Made by a program: the position numbers and the translations under genes
The notes under the pieces: model-generated
Told to the model about the DNA's origin: nothing
What the model saw: only the letters and a program-made list of their open reading frames with translations
Database searches by the model: none
Assembly: GCF_022201045.2 (NCBI RefSeq)
Contig: NC_068557.1
Span: 7,254,001-7,318,000 of the forward strand
Source of the DNA: Citrus sinensis
Taxonomy: Eukaryota > Streptophyta > Magnoliopsida > Sapindales > Rutaceae
Direction of reading: 5' to 3'
Length of the DNA stretch: 64,000 nt
In this document: positions 12,636 to 24,861 of the stretch, one piece after another
Layout: every line of letters begins with the position of its first letter
Numbering within the stretch: position 1 is the first letter of the stretch

Positions 12636-13859
12636 TCAAATCCCATCGCCATCTTCTATCTCATGATCTTCCAACTTCCAATTGCCATCTTCCCCTTGAA
12701 CCATCCCTGTATTTTCCAAACACAACCATTTGCCAGGCACCAAATAGTCTTCCTTGAGAACATCCATCCTCTTGTTCACTAGCGCAATGTCTTGTTTAAC
12801 TTCCAATTTAAACCCTCCTTTACTTCGCTTGAGTTCCGGCAATTCCATGAAAATATACCTCCATGCAATGCCAACTCCTTAGCTCTCCTGGGATTTCAAG
12901 TATTCTGACTTCTGGGTGTTAATCACTAGCTCTGCATCGACTCCACAGTATCCTCACCAGCAATGGATAACTAGGTATTTGATCTTGAAGATTACGCACA
13001 CGTAACATGTGAAGATGTTCCATAGAATCACACAATTTCTTGAATTCAATATCTCCGACATACGGAGAGCCGAAGCTGAAGACAGTAACCGCAATTACTG
13101 GCTGAATCCTTCAGCTTGTTGAAACCCATTGACAACAATGTCTGCTGCGTTTAGAAGTGAAAGCGCTACGCCTATGGTGTGACTAGTTATTGTTTTACTG
13201 GCTTCCTCGTCCTCAGCATCATATACTCCCAGAAGTCGCTCCACCTCATCAAGAACCTAGTGGTATCAGCATGTAAACTTAGTACCGTCATTTGAAATTC
13301 TTTTTATCATATGCACAAGCCAATGCAATTACCTGCTCTCTAGCACATTTCTCACCACTTGAACAGTATACCGAGAGCCAGCCCTTGTGAACCTTGACAC
13401 TAGTTCTCCACTAGCCCATTCATTTGTTTGTACCGTTCCTCAGCCATGCTGTCAGTATGTCCCTCCTGCCCAGTGCAGCCTTTCCTTCATCGCAAGCAAC
13501 AGCAATGTACCCGATCCAGTTTGATTCCTTGTGCCAACACTCGCTGGATAATGACTTGAAAATAAATGCGGCGGGAAGTGGAGAACTAGACGTCGCGTAA
13601 AGGAACTTGGTGACCTCGTACTTAAATGGATTGCCTTTGTATAAACCCACTCTGGAGAAGAAATTTTTCCTTCCAAATTGACTGTCCCCAGCATACTTAA
13701 ATGGATTGCCCTATCTCGATTGAATGCATCTTAGGTTGCTGAGCCCGCTCGCCGTAGTGGATGATGTAGCAGCGGAGGTCAATGTCTAGGATCCAAGAGG
13801 TCTTTCCAGTTATCGTTGCCGCTAAGAACCCTCCTTTTTTCCTTTATGCTGCTTATCAT
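12636..13859 (-). pseudogene. decayed DAD1-like phospholipase A1-II (class 3 lipase)
   Basis: Read on the minus strand, pieces of a plant phospholipase A1-II follow in order but in shifting frames. They are LSGNDNWKDLLDP (from 13859), YIIHYGERAQ, NPFKYEVTKFLYAT, KESNWIGYIAVACDEGKAAL, KVHKGWLSVY, an intron with preserved ends (GCAG|GTAATTGC to CACTAG|GTTCTT), the active-site region, and the tail GFKLEVKQDIALVNKRMD ending at 12636. There are frame breaks near 13788, in the RAQ to FKYAG region, and at AW/RGTNK, plus in-frame stops after AEGFSQ and later. The catalytic GHSLG is TSHTIG here, so the nucleophilic Ser is Thr. Living relatives hydrolyse the sn-1 acyl chain of phospholipids and can feed jasmonate synthesis. 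This copy cannot make the enzyme. Confidence 0.88.
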
Positions 13860-14784
13860 TTGCTGAAGGACGAAAATGTTTCCGGGGCACTCGTAGATAA
13901 CAAGAATAGCGTCAGCCGTCGGGAATTTGAATTTATATTTGAATTTGGAGTAACTGAGCTCGTTAGAGAACACTTTTAAGCGCCCGTGTCCTTCTTGTGA
14001 TGCCAAATTCTCATTTACCATCGCGTCTATTGTTATTCTTTTCTTCTGCGAACATACCCGATCATTCAGATGAAACTCTGTGAAACACAAAACGGGTAAG
14101 CAACCTCGTTAGTGTTGGTTACATCACGTGAACTGCGAGGAGACGATCGCTTCTTGCACAAAAACTATCAACTGTTTGAAGCCCTCGTGCTACAGAAATA
14201 AGGTGCCTCGTAGCTATCAGCAAAAAATTCAGAAAAAGGGCTGTGTGTCACGTTCACTCGCAAACGAAAATAATTCGACGTTGAGAAATTGAGAACCATG
14301 CAACGACTCTTTAGGATAAGAGATGATGCGTAGTTACGTTCAACCTTTTAATCACAAATAAAGACTGCTAGCGGATTCAAGAGAGAGCCACATAGGAAAA
14401 GTTGAAATTTTCTATTAATGAAGTGATCGTTTTCTAATTAGCAGTAGTTTAACATGCATAAGATTAAAGATCACTGCACATTATCTAAGATGAGAGCAAT
14501 TTATATACGACAATAATGAAAGCAGATGGACTGAAAAGCATCTAATTTTTGCAGTTACTAGAGCACAACTTCATCCTTCTCATGATAATCCAATATGAGA
14601 TTCCAAAAGATGGATTTTACAAAATTTTCAATTCTCTCTTCTAACTGAGACATCAAAAGATTTGCAAAGTACAACAACAGGACGCTAACCGAGCGTTAGG
14701 GGTTTCAATTTATTTGTCAAAACAAAAATACAGACAACCAGCCTATGCAAAACATTTATCATCCGCTTATGCACATCAAACATA

Positions 14785-14822
<38 letters not shown>

Positions 14823-14830
14823 TGAGCGCT
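13860..14830. other. region between the lipase pseudogene and the SBP65-like gene
   Basis: No gene is recognised. An open frame on the minus strand extends the pseudogene's first exon upstream to 14090 but has no lipase resemblance and is probably chance. The last ~250 bases are the 3' UTR of the SBP65-like gene. That UTR contains a (GT)n microsatellite at 14791-14819, only 11 bases beyond the stop codon. Confidence 0.55.
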
Positions 14831-16650
14831 TTATTCATTTTCGGTAGATTTGTGTGTCCCATTTCCCTGTCCATATCCAGCCTCTCTTTGTTTACTGCCT
14901 TCTTCAACTTGGCTTGAGCGGTAACCAAGTATCTTCTCCTCTGTTTCGCCTTCTCCAATGACAAGGTCTTTGGTTTGCTGGGCAATTTCAACTACAGTTT
15001 CGCCGATGGCCTGAAGCACTCCGCCTTCCCGGCCTTTATCTTCTCTGTATTCGGTGGTTCTTCCTCCTTGTCGTTCTTGGCCTCCTTGGAATGTTTCCTG
15101 GATTGGCATGGAGACATGTTCAACTTTCTCGTGGACTTCTGTTGTGAGTGACCGTTCATCCCCTCCGGTGTGACTCCTCTCCGTGCCCTCAAACAATAAG
15201 ATTATAACAACATCAGCGTCAAAAGATCACAACACCAGTATCATTCGTGACAAAATTGCAACTATATATCATACATTGATTAGAGACATTAAAGAAATAT
15301 TCCGCATGACAATTATATTTTACGAGCATTGTAGAAGTAAAATATTAACAATGTAAAAGCAGATACCTGTCTTTCACCTCTCTTGGCCTCTACCTCTCTC
15401 TGTGCCTCTTCCTTCTTCCTAACAGTATATTCCTTCATGGTCTCACCAGTAGACACTGCAGCATCCTTAGCAGCAACCAACGGCTTCGAGACAATCTCCG
15501 CGGCCTTATGACCAGCATACTCAGCCGCTCCTTCAACCGCCCTCACCGCTGCCATTGTCCCCTCAACCACTTTCCCTGTGGTATATTGTGCCGCCTTGGC
15601 GACAGCAGCCGTGCCTCCCACAGCTTTCTCAGCTGTATAGTGCGCTGTGCTCCATCCCGCAACCACGGCCTTGTCCTTCACATCCGCAGCCACTCTCCCT
15701 GCGTACTCAGTGGCTCCTTTGCCACTCTGCACTGTCACGTCCTTCGCGGCCGCAGCTTTCTCCCCAGCCTTCTTGGTAGTATCAGCAGCAGCTTCTTTTG
15801 CCTCAGTCGCTTTCTCTACTGCATATTCTTTAGCTTGTTCTGCTTTCGGCACAGTGTATTCCTTGGCAGTCTGGCTTGCACTGTAAAGGATGTCCTTGGC
15901 CTGGCTGCCTTTCTCGGATATGTACTGTGAAGTCTGTTGAGCACCCTGAAGCACGGTGTCCTTCGCCTGAGAACCCTTTTCAGCGGCGTACTCAGTGACG
16001 GAGCCAAGTCTGCGCCCGGCCTCTTCTTTGGCTTGATTATACCGCTCCTCCGCAGCTTTTAAAGCCTCCATAGACCGCTGCTGAGCCTGTCCTCTGAGCT
16101 GGGAAATTTCTTCAAGAGAATGTTGCTCTTGTTTTTGCTCTTGTCCCCCCTCCTCTTTGCCCTGCTGCTTTCCTCTGCGTCCCCCTTTCTCCACATGTCT
16201 CTCTTCTTCGCGCTGATGCATTCCTCTGCTTCTTTCTTTCTCCTGACGGCCCTCCATTTCTCCTCTACCTTCACCGCCCACCTCAAAATTCCCAACACTA
16301 TAAGGCTCAGTACTCCTTTTCGCTTCATGCTCCTCTTTTCCTCTCATACCTTCCGCTTCTTTCTCACGAACCATATTTGCATCCCTTGCTTTATCCGCAT
16401 ACGTCCCTGTCCCTCTCTGTTTATCTTTCATTTGATCAGAAAGAGACTCAAATTCATGAGTGCCCACCTCATGAGACTCTCTCGCTTTCCCACTCCTATG
16501 GGAAGTTTCTTTGCCACCACTAGTATCTGAATCCTTGGCTCTCCCAGTCAAAGACTCAAAATGAGTCGTCATTTTCGGGACTCTGTCCTTCTCAATGACA
16601 ACTTCTTTCTTAGTGGTTGTCGTTTCTCTTCGAGCTTGATCAGAAGCCAT
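14831..16650 (-). CDS. SBP65: SBP65-type late embryogenesis abundant protein
   Basis: Exon 1 (16650-15367) and exon 2 (15187-14831) join in frame to 546 residues, close to the ~550 of pea seed biotin-containing protein SBP65. The start is the ATG giving MASDQARRET; a GTG further upstream is not used. After a charged Lys/Glu-rich first half come many imperfect 11-residue LEA group 3 repeats (~220-410), of the type AKDxxxxxAQQ and TKKAGEKAAAAKD, rich in Ala, Lys, Glu and Thr. Exon 2 carries the conserved block GGVLQAIGETVVEIAQQTKD. SBP65-like proteins are hydrophilic and accumulate in maturing seeds; the pea protein carries covalent biotin. I did not locate the biotinylated Lys. Seed-type promoter motifs lie upstream. 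Confidence 0.9.
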
Positions 16651-16765
16651 TCTTGCCCTCTTCTTGATTCTTGATTTTGATTGCTCGCTCACTCGCGGTT
16701 ATTTTCTTTGATGATGCTGTTTGTTGAATTCTTTTCTGATGGTGGTGTGAAGAGAAGATGATGGA

Positions 16766-16910
16766 TTTTAAAATACAAGCCATAGCGGTTTGAGAAAACG
16801 GACGTGTGTGCATGGCGTTAGCATGTATTGACTGAACTGACGACACGTGTAATGGAGATTGGGATGCAAAGAGATGAGTCAGCTGTTAGCATGTTTCGTG
16901 TGCACACGTG
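16766..16910 (-). promoter_or_regulatory. seed/ABA-type promoter elements of the SBP65-like gene
   Basis: Upstream of the SBP65-like ATG on the minus strand are a TATA-like TATTTTAAAA (16766-16775), ACGTGT (16802-16807), an RY motif CATGCA (16809-16814), two perfect G-box/ABRE cores CACGTG (16844-16849 and 16905-16910), and a GCN4-like TGAGTCA (16875-16881). RY plus ABRE combinations are bound by ABI3/FUS3-class B3 factors and ABI5-class bZIPs in seed-maturation genes, which fits a LEA gene. The sites are seen; their use is inferred. Confidence 0.65.
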
Positions 16911-18445
16911 TAAGATTGTTTATTGACGCATCACTGAAAGGCCGTATACACCGGTAGGCGATAGACACTATGACACTTGGCAGTTCCTCAGAGTCGAGGA
17001 TGCGACACTATGGGCATCGTATTCATATCCATCCAGCCCTCAATGAACCCTAAACGTTGATTGGGCTTCAAAAGAAATTACGTGGAAAACAAAAGTATTA
17101 CTGAATAAAACTATAATCATTTCCTTGTAACCCCAATTTTTTTCTTTTTAAATAAATCTACTTTCAGAGTAATCTATTTGCACCACTTTATTGCCGTACA
17201 AAACCCCACTTTTGATAAAATTACATTTAAAAATAAATATGAATTTAATTAAACACACTTAGTTTTCTTTTCCATACAAATTACGTGTAATGTAATTAAT
17301 TTTTTTTATTCTTTTTCTTTTAACTTGTCACTTCCCATCTAACTAAAATTAAATTGCACAAATTTAAAATAATTTATTATTCTTTTTCTATTTCTTACTT
17401 ATTAAATTTGTATTTAAGATTACTTTCACATTATTATTAAAAATATGTATAATTTAAGTTAACGATTCACATTCAAAAATTTATCACTCATAAAAACTTT
17501 TTAATTTATGTGTAGGATAACAACAAGGTTGCAAAAGAAAAGAAAAATAACAAAATACTACTTTGAATTTTAACAATAAAAAAATAAAGTTAAAAAATAG
17601 AAATGTTTTATTTTTTGAAATACATCTTTGAAATTAAAATAAAAATAATTGAAAAGAGGGTTTCATGAGGAGATGCCAGTAGCCCAACTCTTATTTTTAC
17701 CATGTGTTAAGCTAAATTTTATAGCTTATATAAATGTATGGAAATCTTGACTATGTATAATCAAGAATACAATCAACACATACTAGAAGCTTAAATTCAA
17801 GGTCAATATGCATAGAGAAGATAATAAGTTATATATGAAGGAGATAATATAAATTCATATCTTACTTATTGACACCAAAATCTTGCTGTGTTGGTTTGTG
17901 GGCTACCAACAAGATCCATAGCCAGCATTTGGATTTATTTGTGTAGGGAAACAATTTTACATTTGTCTCATTGTTCGAGTAGGAATTAGCGACCACCAAT
18001 TGTGCATGGGTGAGCACCTGCAACCAGAAAATATAAATGGTTAAGGGCGTTGGAAGTTTTTTTAGGGTTAATCCTTTTACGCTCAAGTTAGTTTTATAGT
18101 TTACTTAAAAACTATAATGTTTGATTTTGTGTAAAAACGAACAAAAAAAACAATAAAAGAACCATTCCGTTTTTAATTAAGAAAAAATGAAGAGAGATAA
18201 GAAGGATAAAAAAGATGAAGAATTTGAATTAAATCACATGCATAATGTAGAGTGTGAGAGTGGATAAGATGAAAGAATCCCTTACCGTTTGAACTCTTGG
18301 GGATTTTATAGGGCTTAAAATCCAAAAACAATGAATCACAGCATGACGAGTTTATGAATAGTCTATAATCACTAATTTTTTGGAGAGGATAAAGGGAGTA
18401 GTTTTAACTGAGCCTATTTTCAGTTTAACCATCCCCTCGTCTAAG
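16911..18445. other. AT-rich intergenic DNA
   Basis: Very AT-rich DNA with long A and T runs (17100-17700). No coding sequence with family resemblance was found on either strand. Confidence 0.6.
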
Positions 18446-18871
18446 TGTTTGTTTGGTATGATTTATTTAATAGTCATAAGTTTTTATTTAATATCATAAG
18501 CTCTTATCATAATTTTTATTGCTGTTTGGTTGTTTTTCTAATAAAGTTTTTTAAGTTTAAATAAGTTATTTTGCCTCTACTAGCAAAAACTCAAATTTTG
18601 AGATTTTAAGAGTAGAGGTTGAAAAGTTTTTTTTAAATGTTAAAATATCTAAAATATCATCTACTTATTTGACAATTTTATTTTATTCTTTTCATAACAA
18701 AATTTTAAAAAGCTTGCCTCTAAAATAATTTCATAAATTTTTAATAAAATCTCTTATTGACAACTAAATAATTAATTTTTTTTTTATAGTAAAAGCTCTC
18801 TTTATAAAAGATATCTACTAACAATAACTCTATTTAAATAAACTCTACTTGAAAAATTGTACCAAATGAAA
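18446..18871. mobile_element. MITE-like element with terminal inverted repeats
   Basis: A 426-bp AT-rich, non-coding segment is flanked by TCTAAG on both sides (18440-18445 and 18872-18877). Its ends are imperfect inverted repeats: TGTTTGTTTGGTATGAT on the left against the complement of ATTGTACCAAATGAAA on the right. The TTTGGTA termini resemble common plant hAT-type MITEs. The target duplication is 6 exact bases and could be a worn 8-bp one. Confidence 0.6.
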
Positions 18872-18877
18872 TCTAAG

Positions 18878-19744
18878 CCCTGCTCGGCGACTTTTATTTA
18901 GTTGTATTATATAGCGAGGCGAGCATAATAACATTTTCAATAAAAACCTGATTATTATCGCCATATTTTATCACCTTTATCACCCAAACATTACGCTTTA
19001 ACTAGATAAACATATGGGAGAAGCTTCGTCTAGAGCTCCTAAATTGGAAGGAGATATTTTCTCTTACTCATAACATTTCGATACGAGTTTTACTCTTTCA
19101 TATTTGTGATTTCAGATCTTGTTACTCTTTCTGATTTATTGGAACAAAGGTGCACAGAACACCGCAATTTTTATCATGGAACGCGGAGAAAAACCATTTG
19201 GAGCAAGAGAAAATACATACAATCAATCATATCATGATCTATCATCATGAACAATCATTTAGAGCGAGAGAAAATACATATAATCAATCATATCATGAAC
19301 TATCTGCTTCAATGATAGATGATTTCAATAATTGTAATAATTGCAATAGAGTGAATGATATATGCCTACGCCAAGTTACTAAAAAAGGCTTGGGTTGCAA
19401 GTTTTTGTATGTCCTCCACATGGGCATTGTGTAATTCGCGGTTACAATTACAAATGTGCATTTTGAAGTCTTTCTTTGAAATAAAAAAACGCGCCAGCTT
19501 TTCTCAAAGCGAGCAGAATGAGATGAACTGGACTGTATTAATCAAACAATTACAATTCATGAGACAATTTCGAGGGAATGTTCTTCAGTTCAGGGCGAAT
19601 TTTAGGCCCAAATGATTAATCTAAATACACAAATCGAAGCATCGTCCCTCTTATTACCCACTTTCACAAGAAACAAAAAATGGTAATAAATATTTCCAGG
19701 AGCTCTGGAAAACAAGACCGACGATAGCTGTCCTAAACCTGAAG
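18878..19744. other. spacer downstream of the minus-strand TBL gene
   Basis: No gene is recognised. A two-copy 61-bp direct repeat lies at about 19195-19313, with units beginning CATTTGGAGC and CATTTAGAGC. The right-hand part, next to 19745, is presumably the TBL 3' UTR. Confidence 0.5.
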
Positions 19745-22700
19745 TCAACTAAACAAAGCTGCATACATAAGCTGGTTCCAAGTATCTGGCAAACCAGGAA
19801 GACACCAATGGCTACAATCATCGCTGTGGCCGCCGTACTCCGACGGGTGAGCATCCTTCCGGTACTGCGAAAGCCTTGTAATATCGAGTAAATACACAGG
19901 TTTCCGAAGCCTGCTGAATACTTTTTGCAAAACCACCCAGGGCATTGGTGTCCCGGCCGGATATTTGTATCCGAAATACGGCTTTGTCTGCCCGGAACAT
20001 GATTTTGATGGCTCGTTCCAATCCCTTCCCCTGTTTTTCAGAATCGCCAAAACCACATATAAACACACTGTCATTCATCATCCTATATGTTACAGGATTA
20101 TACAATGCAAAGCCTGTTTATAACTGTTGTGCTTCAGCCTAATTTTGATGGTTCTATCAATAAATATATAGAAGAAGGGTATGCTTACTCGTAATGGGTT
20201 GGAGAAATTCCCTGGAAAAAGACCTTGGTTTTGGTAGGATCAACATTGAAATTAACCCATCTTGCCCAAGTTGTTAGGCCCTTGTAAAATGCGACCAAAC
20301 GGTTCATATCTTTGTACAACTTCCTTCCCTCTCTTATATAATCAAATCTGTAACATAATTTTGCGTGATAAGATTCCACATACAAAAATGTCCTGTAAAT
20401 TTTCTCGCAAAATAATGATGCGGGATAAGATGTAAGCTTACGGTTGGCTTCTTCCGGTGTGCGTCCACCAATGCCAAGTGTTGAAAATGAGCATGTCCAT
20501 GCCTCTCCATGCATTGCCACCCTTAATTGAATCAAGCCTCAAAACAGTGCCCGCGGGCTCCCTAACAAGGTCTACTAGATATGTTGTTCGGTATAGCAGT
20601 ATCTGCAGTCCAAATTCCTGCTCAACAAAAGCGAAATTTTTAGCATGGTGTTATGAGAACCGTTCAATTTAACAATTGGTCAACTGATCTTTCCTCTCGT
20701 GTTCTAATGTACAGTTGATTACACCGATAAATCAAGGAAATTATGAAATGGACCAGATGGCGTGCTTGAATTGTACAATGATTCGGAAATAATTTCAAAC
20801 TAGGGACACTTGTTTCACCCAAAAATCCATTTTCTATAGTTACAGGGCCCATTTTGGGCCCACTGGGCCAGACCACTCTAGAATGAGAAGCCGGTATTGA
20901 GAAGAGTAGGACCATCCACACCCTTCCGAAACTCCTTATAAAATATCATTTAATTAAATTTACTTAAATACCACTACGACAATTTGATTCATTTATTGTT
21001 TTGAAGGAAAATTCAATTAAACACTAATATAAATCATTCTTTTGACAAACTTTTTACACCCAACCCATTTCATAATATTTATTTATATTTTAAATTTTAA
21101 TTAAAAAATGTTTTTAATTAAAATTATGAAAGACAGTCATTAAGATAGAAATTATGTAATAATAAGGAAAAATTTAAGATAAATTTAATATTTTAAGATA
21201 TTCAAGCAATTTAAGAAAAATTAATTTTTAAGTAAAATCTTATAGAAAGATGATTAATTTTAATATGTAAATAAATTTTATTGATTAAGATGGTGGTATT
21301 TTAAGAAATAATAAATGTTATAAGAATTTTAGGAGTGTTAAAAGCTCGACTCTATGGTCAAATATGGCAGCTGACTAGAAGAAACCGCGAAAGCGGCCAG
21401 CCCATAGATAACGTTCTGGTGAGATCAAATCATTAATTTGGTAACTAAAGTGTATTTTTAAGAAGAAAAAAAGGTGTTCTTCAAGGGGGAAAAAAAGGAA
21501 AAAAGCAATTAAAATGTCTTTAAAATTTGCGGGGTTGACAGTTGTATCCACTCAAAAATTTTAAAATATAATAAATATGAATCAGTTAATTTAAAAAAAA
21601 AAAAGATAAAACATGAAAGAGTCAATTTTGAGAACTTAGCTATGGTGCAACTGTAGTATGGTATTATAGTTGCATCCAGTCATTGAATTCAATCATTTGT
21701 TCTCACCTGAATACAATAATTAAAAACATCTGTAGTATGATACTACAATTACACCATAACTGAACCCCAATTTTAATCAAAATTTATACAACGGCTTTTA
21801 ATGAGTTCATAAAATTAGACTTTTACGTCCATGACATTCCAGAAAACATTCATAGTGTGCTCCAACAAAATAAAAAATTAAAAATTCAGATCTTTTTCGT
21901 TTAGAAAGTGGTTTCATTTTATATATATGTATAGTATATGAATTTTTCTTCGGAGATTTAATATCCTCACTTGCTTTTTATATCTATTTTTACTGCTCCC
22001 AAAAAAAAAAAAAGATATCTTGAAAAATTAAGAACACCAAACTGTTCAAATAATCTCTCAATATCCCTCAATCTTCTGATAAGGAATTTTTGGAAAATAG
22101 TACAAAGGCCCTGGAAATTTGGAAACAAATTTGCATTACCGTCTATCACTCACCTGGTACTGGATTTGCCACGTAACTTACGTTTTCCAGAACCAGACAA
22201 GAGTCATAAAACAAAAGTAAACGTGTTCTGTTTTTCTATCGGTTTAAATTTCAAAAACCGATCTGATCTATTATTACTGCATAAAATAAATAATAAAATA
22301 AAAATAGAAGCCTGACATGAACGTAACCCCCCCGGCGAAAAAGAAAAGCTTGACCACCAATCACGCTCTGCTTTTAATGCTCTACATTTTTTTAGGAGCG
22401 CTCACTCAAGCCTCAGCTCTCTCTCTCTCGTTGAGCAAAAATTAATCACTCATCAGACAGAAGTAAAACAGCTAGCAAGCAATTCAATGCAAGTAATTAA
22501 TCTAACCGCTAACCCAACCGGTTTTTGAAAAAAAAATTAATTAAAGAATTAAATTTCAAAAAACAGGAGAAAAAAAAAAGGGGGACGGACAGACAGACAG
22601 GGCGTGCTTGCACCGTTAAAAGCAATGATTATTTGAGTTGTGGAATAGTGATAACATTATTAGTGCTTAAAAAAAAAGAAAAAGTGAGACAGAGACATCA

Positions 22701-23370
22701 AGATTAAGAGCAATTAATTAAATTAATTATTTAATTAATTAATTACCTGAAACGTGATCGAAGAAAGCACCGCTGTTCTTACGACTGAATACTTAGTCTT
22801 CGGAACCCAGGAGTGAATCATACAAGCCAGCGATTGCCATTGATTCAAGCTCAGGGAGTCGCCGACGAACATGATCTTCTTCCCTCTAAATTTCTCCAGG
22901 AAATACAGGCCATTAAACCTGCATCCCGGCCAGCATAATTGGACTTCCGTAAGCTTGCTGAGCGGATTTAATAAAAAATAATATCGACGTTTTAACCAAT
23001 ATATATATAAAAATATATAGATATACCTGGGAATGCTGCAGGAGAAGGGCTGCCACCTGTATTTTAGGTAAATGTCATCCGGGCGGCCGTATTTCTGGCA
23101 GTCGAATTCGGGATCTACGAAGGGACAGTGGGAGTAGAGAGGATAGGAAGCGTCGTAGACCCATTTTCCCTGGAAAATGTTACACTTCCCTCCGCCAAGT
23201 GATTTTCTCTCAGGAAAAAAATCGTTGCCATTCTCGGTGGTGGTGGTGGTGGCATTAATATTATTAGTGAAGGTATCAGCTTTTGCAGAGTGGAGATTTA
23301 ACAGCAACAAAGGGAGCAACAATGAGAACAGTATGGTAGCGGCTGCAGCATTGAATTGAAGAAACCCCAT
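19745..23370 (-). CDS. TRICHOME BIREFRINGENCE-LIKE (TBL/PMR5) wall polysaccharide O-acetyltransferase
   Basis: Five exons on the minus strand (23370-23027, 22918-22747, 20617-20442, 20347-20189, 20030-19745) join in frame to 378 residues. An N-terminal hydrophobic segment (~8-28) serves as signal peptide or Golgi anchor. A TBL domain with [11 protein letters not shown] follows, and then the PC-esterase domain with the GDS motif [12 protein letters not shown] and the DxxH motif in [15 protein letters not shown]; together these supply the Ser-His-Asp residues. TBL proteins acetylate xylan, mannan, pectin or xyloglucan in the Golgi. Length and the [17 protein letters not shown] block point to the TBL37/TBL38-PMR5 branch; the exact member and substrate are not resolved. 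Intron 2 is 2.1 kb and contains a MITE. A second, diverged TBL gene lies at 48-50 kb in the opposite orientation. Confidence 0.92.
21639..21760. mobile_element. short MITE in TBL intron 2
   Basis: The ends are inverted repeats: GCTATGGTGCAACTGTAGTA on the left against the complement of TACTACAATTACACCATAAC on the right, about 18 of 21 matching. The element is 122 bp and non-coding. No clear target duplication was found, so the superfamily is undetermined. Confidence 0.6.
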
Positions 23371-24190
23371 CTCGGGTTTCGATCCCGGAAGTGAAATTTG
23401 TTTTTGCTGAACAAAAGGACGAGGTGCCAGGCCGACTAAAGCTGCCCTGTGTTTAACTGTTTATATAATCCAAGACCAAGAGCATGAGGTAAAGTGGGAA
23501 AATTTTTGGATGTCTCTGAATACTGCTATTTTTTCATTCATTTTTTTTTAATTATACGTAGACTTCAATTAATTATAATAATACGTATAATTACATAATA
23601 AATAGTGAATGAATAAGAAATAATATATCAGAAGATTTTTCTCGGTAAAGAGATCACTATAATGCAATTTTTTTTTTTTATTATTGTTTGATTTTGTGTT
23701 TACCAACAAGAAATGTGAAATCTTTGGATCGATTCTTCTTTACTTTACTCTTTTTATTATTATTATTATTATTTAAAAACTGTGGGCATGCATGTGGGGT
23801 TGGATCCAATCCTTATTTTGAAAATTAGGAATCATGATGGTTTGATTCTAAAAAATAATGGAAACACTTTCTTTCCCTACCAACAAAGTTAAAAAATTAA
23901 TAACATGCTACATTTAAAGGTTCTTTCTTCACCTGGTTGGTGATTCAAACTTTCATTTTTTCTAACTATGCATTGCCGTCTTCTTTTTAATGACTTTCAG
24001 GAGGGGGATAAAAATAATATTTATCCTAAAGTTGGGTGATGATTTATTGACTAAGGTCAAGAATGCTGTACACCGTCATAAATAGTATTTCAATTTTTCT
24101 GTTTTTGATTAAAATGATATTAATTGATCGGATGGTATGGTGAGACAATTTAATAAGTAATCTTATATGCTCTATATGAAAGTAATTATG

Positions 24191-24193
<3 letters not shown>
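23371..24193. other. TBL upstream region
   Basis: This holds the 5' leader and promoter side of the minus-strand TBL gene and then AT-rich DNA. On the minus strand TTATATAA lies near 23460-23470, about 95 bases before the ATG, a plausible TATA box. No gene is seen. Confidence 0.5.

Positions 24194-24229
<36 letters not shown>
24194..24229. repeat. (TA)n microsatellite
   Basis: About 18 uninterrupted TA units, directly abutting the left end of an inverted-repeat element. Confidence 0.9.
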
Positions 24230-24230
<1 letters not shown>

Positions 24231-24231
<1 letters not shown>

Positions 24232-24397
24232 TAATTAAGGATCTCTGATTTTATTAAAGTCAGAGATTAGTTAAAAGATAAAATAAATACAACTCTAATG
24301 CATTGTATTTTGTCATGTAGTGTATTAAAATCTAATTTTTTTCTTTTAACTAATCCCTGACTTTGTTAAAGTCAGGGATTCTTGATTGGAAAACTAA
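24231..24397. mobile_element. palindromic MITE flanked by TA repeats
   Basis: The two arms are long inverted repeats. Left contains TAAAGTCAGAGATTAGTTAA and right contains TTAACTAATCCCTGACTTTG. Each arm also holds its own small inverted repeat (CTCTGATT..AAAGTCAGAG and CCCTGACTT..AAGTCAGGG). TA-rich tracts stand on both sides (24194-24229 and 24398-24412). This fits a TA-target element, Tc1/Mariner-like or Stowaway-like, but family assignment is only suggestive. Confidence 0.65.
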
Positions 24398-24487
24398 TAT
24401 ATATATATATATTGTGTCACATCAATTCTTAGAATAATGAAAAAAAAAATTGTAACATTATTTGAGAATTGAGATGTCTAGTATTAG

Positions 24488-24861
24488 AGTATCTCCAAAA
24501 GTCTCTATAAATTTCATTCTTCAAATATTTATTTGCTTACTTATGTGGCAAATAAAAGAATAAAAGAATATGTTATTCTCTAAAAGACTCTTCAAATATA
24601 AATAAGTTAATATTATTTTAATCAAATAATTATTTTTTAAAAAGAAAAGTTAATAGCAATTAAATCACTTCTCTCTCTTTCTCTAGTAAAAAGTAATAAA
24701 ATATAAATTGAAGAGCGAGAAAGCAACTCTCCAAATTTGAAGAGAGAGAATTATTTTTTATTTGAAAAATTTTAATTGAAGTGTCTTTTGGAGTTTTAAA
24801 TATTAATATAAATATTCAAATAAGTAATAAAATCTTTTTTGAAGAGTTTTTTGGTGATGCT
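24488..24861. mobile_element. MITE-like element with AG(T/C)ATC..CCAAAA termini
   Basis: A 374-bp AT-rich element is bounded by ATTAG on both sides (24483-24487 and 24862-24866). Its ends are inverted repeats, AGTATCTCCAAAAGTCTCT against AGCATCACCAAAAAACTCT, 15 of 19 identical. The terminus resembles a very common plant MITE end. It is non-coding. Confidence 0.6.

Noticed and set aside
15508-16530. Several plus-strand ORFs opposite the SBP65-like gene
   Set aside because: Produced by the low-complexity LEA repeats on the other strand; no conserved domains.
19150-19615. Plus-strand ORFs of 94 and 86 codons
   Set aside because: Overlap a 61-bp direct repeat and the presumed 3' flank of the TBL gene; no recognisable protein.
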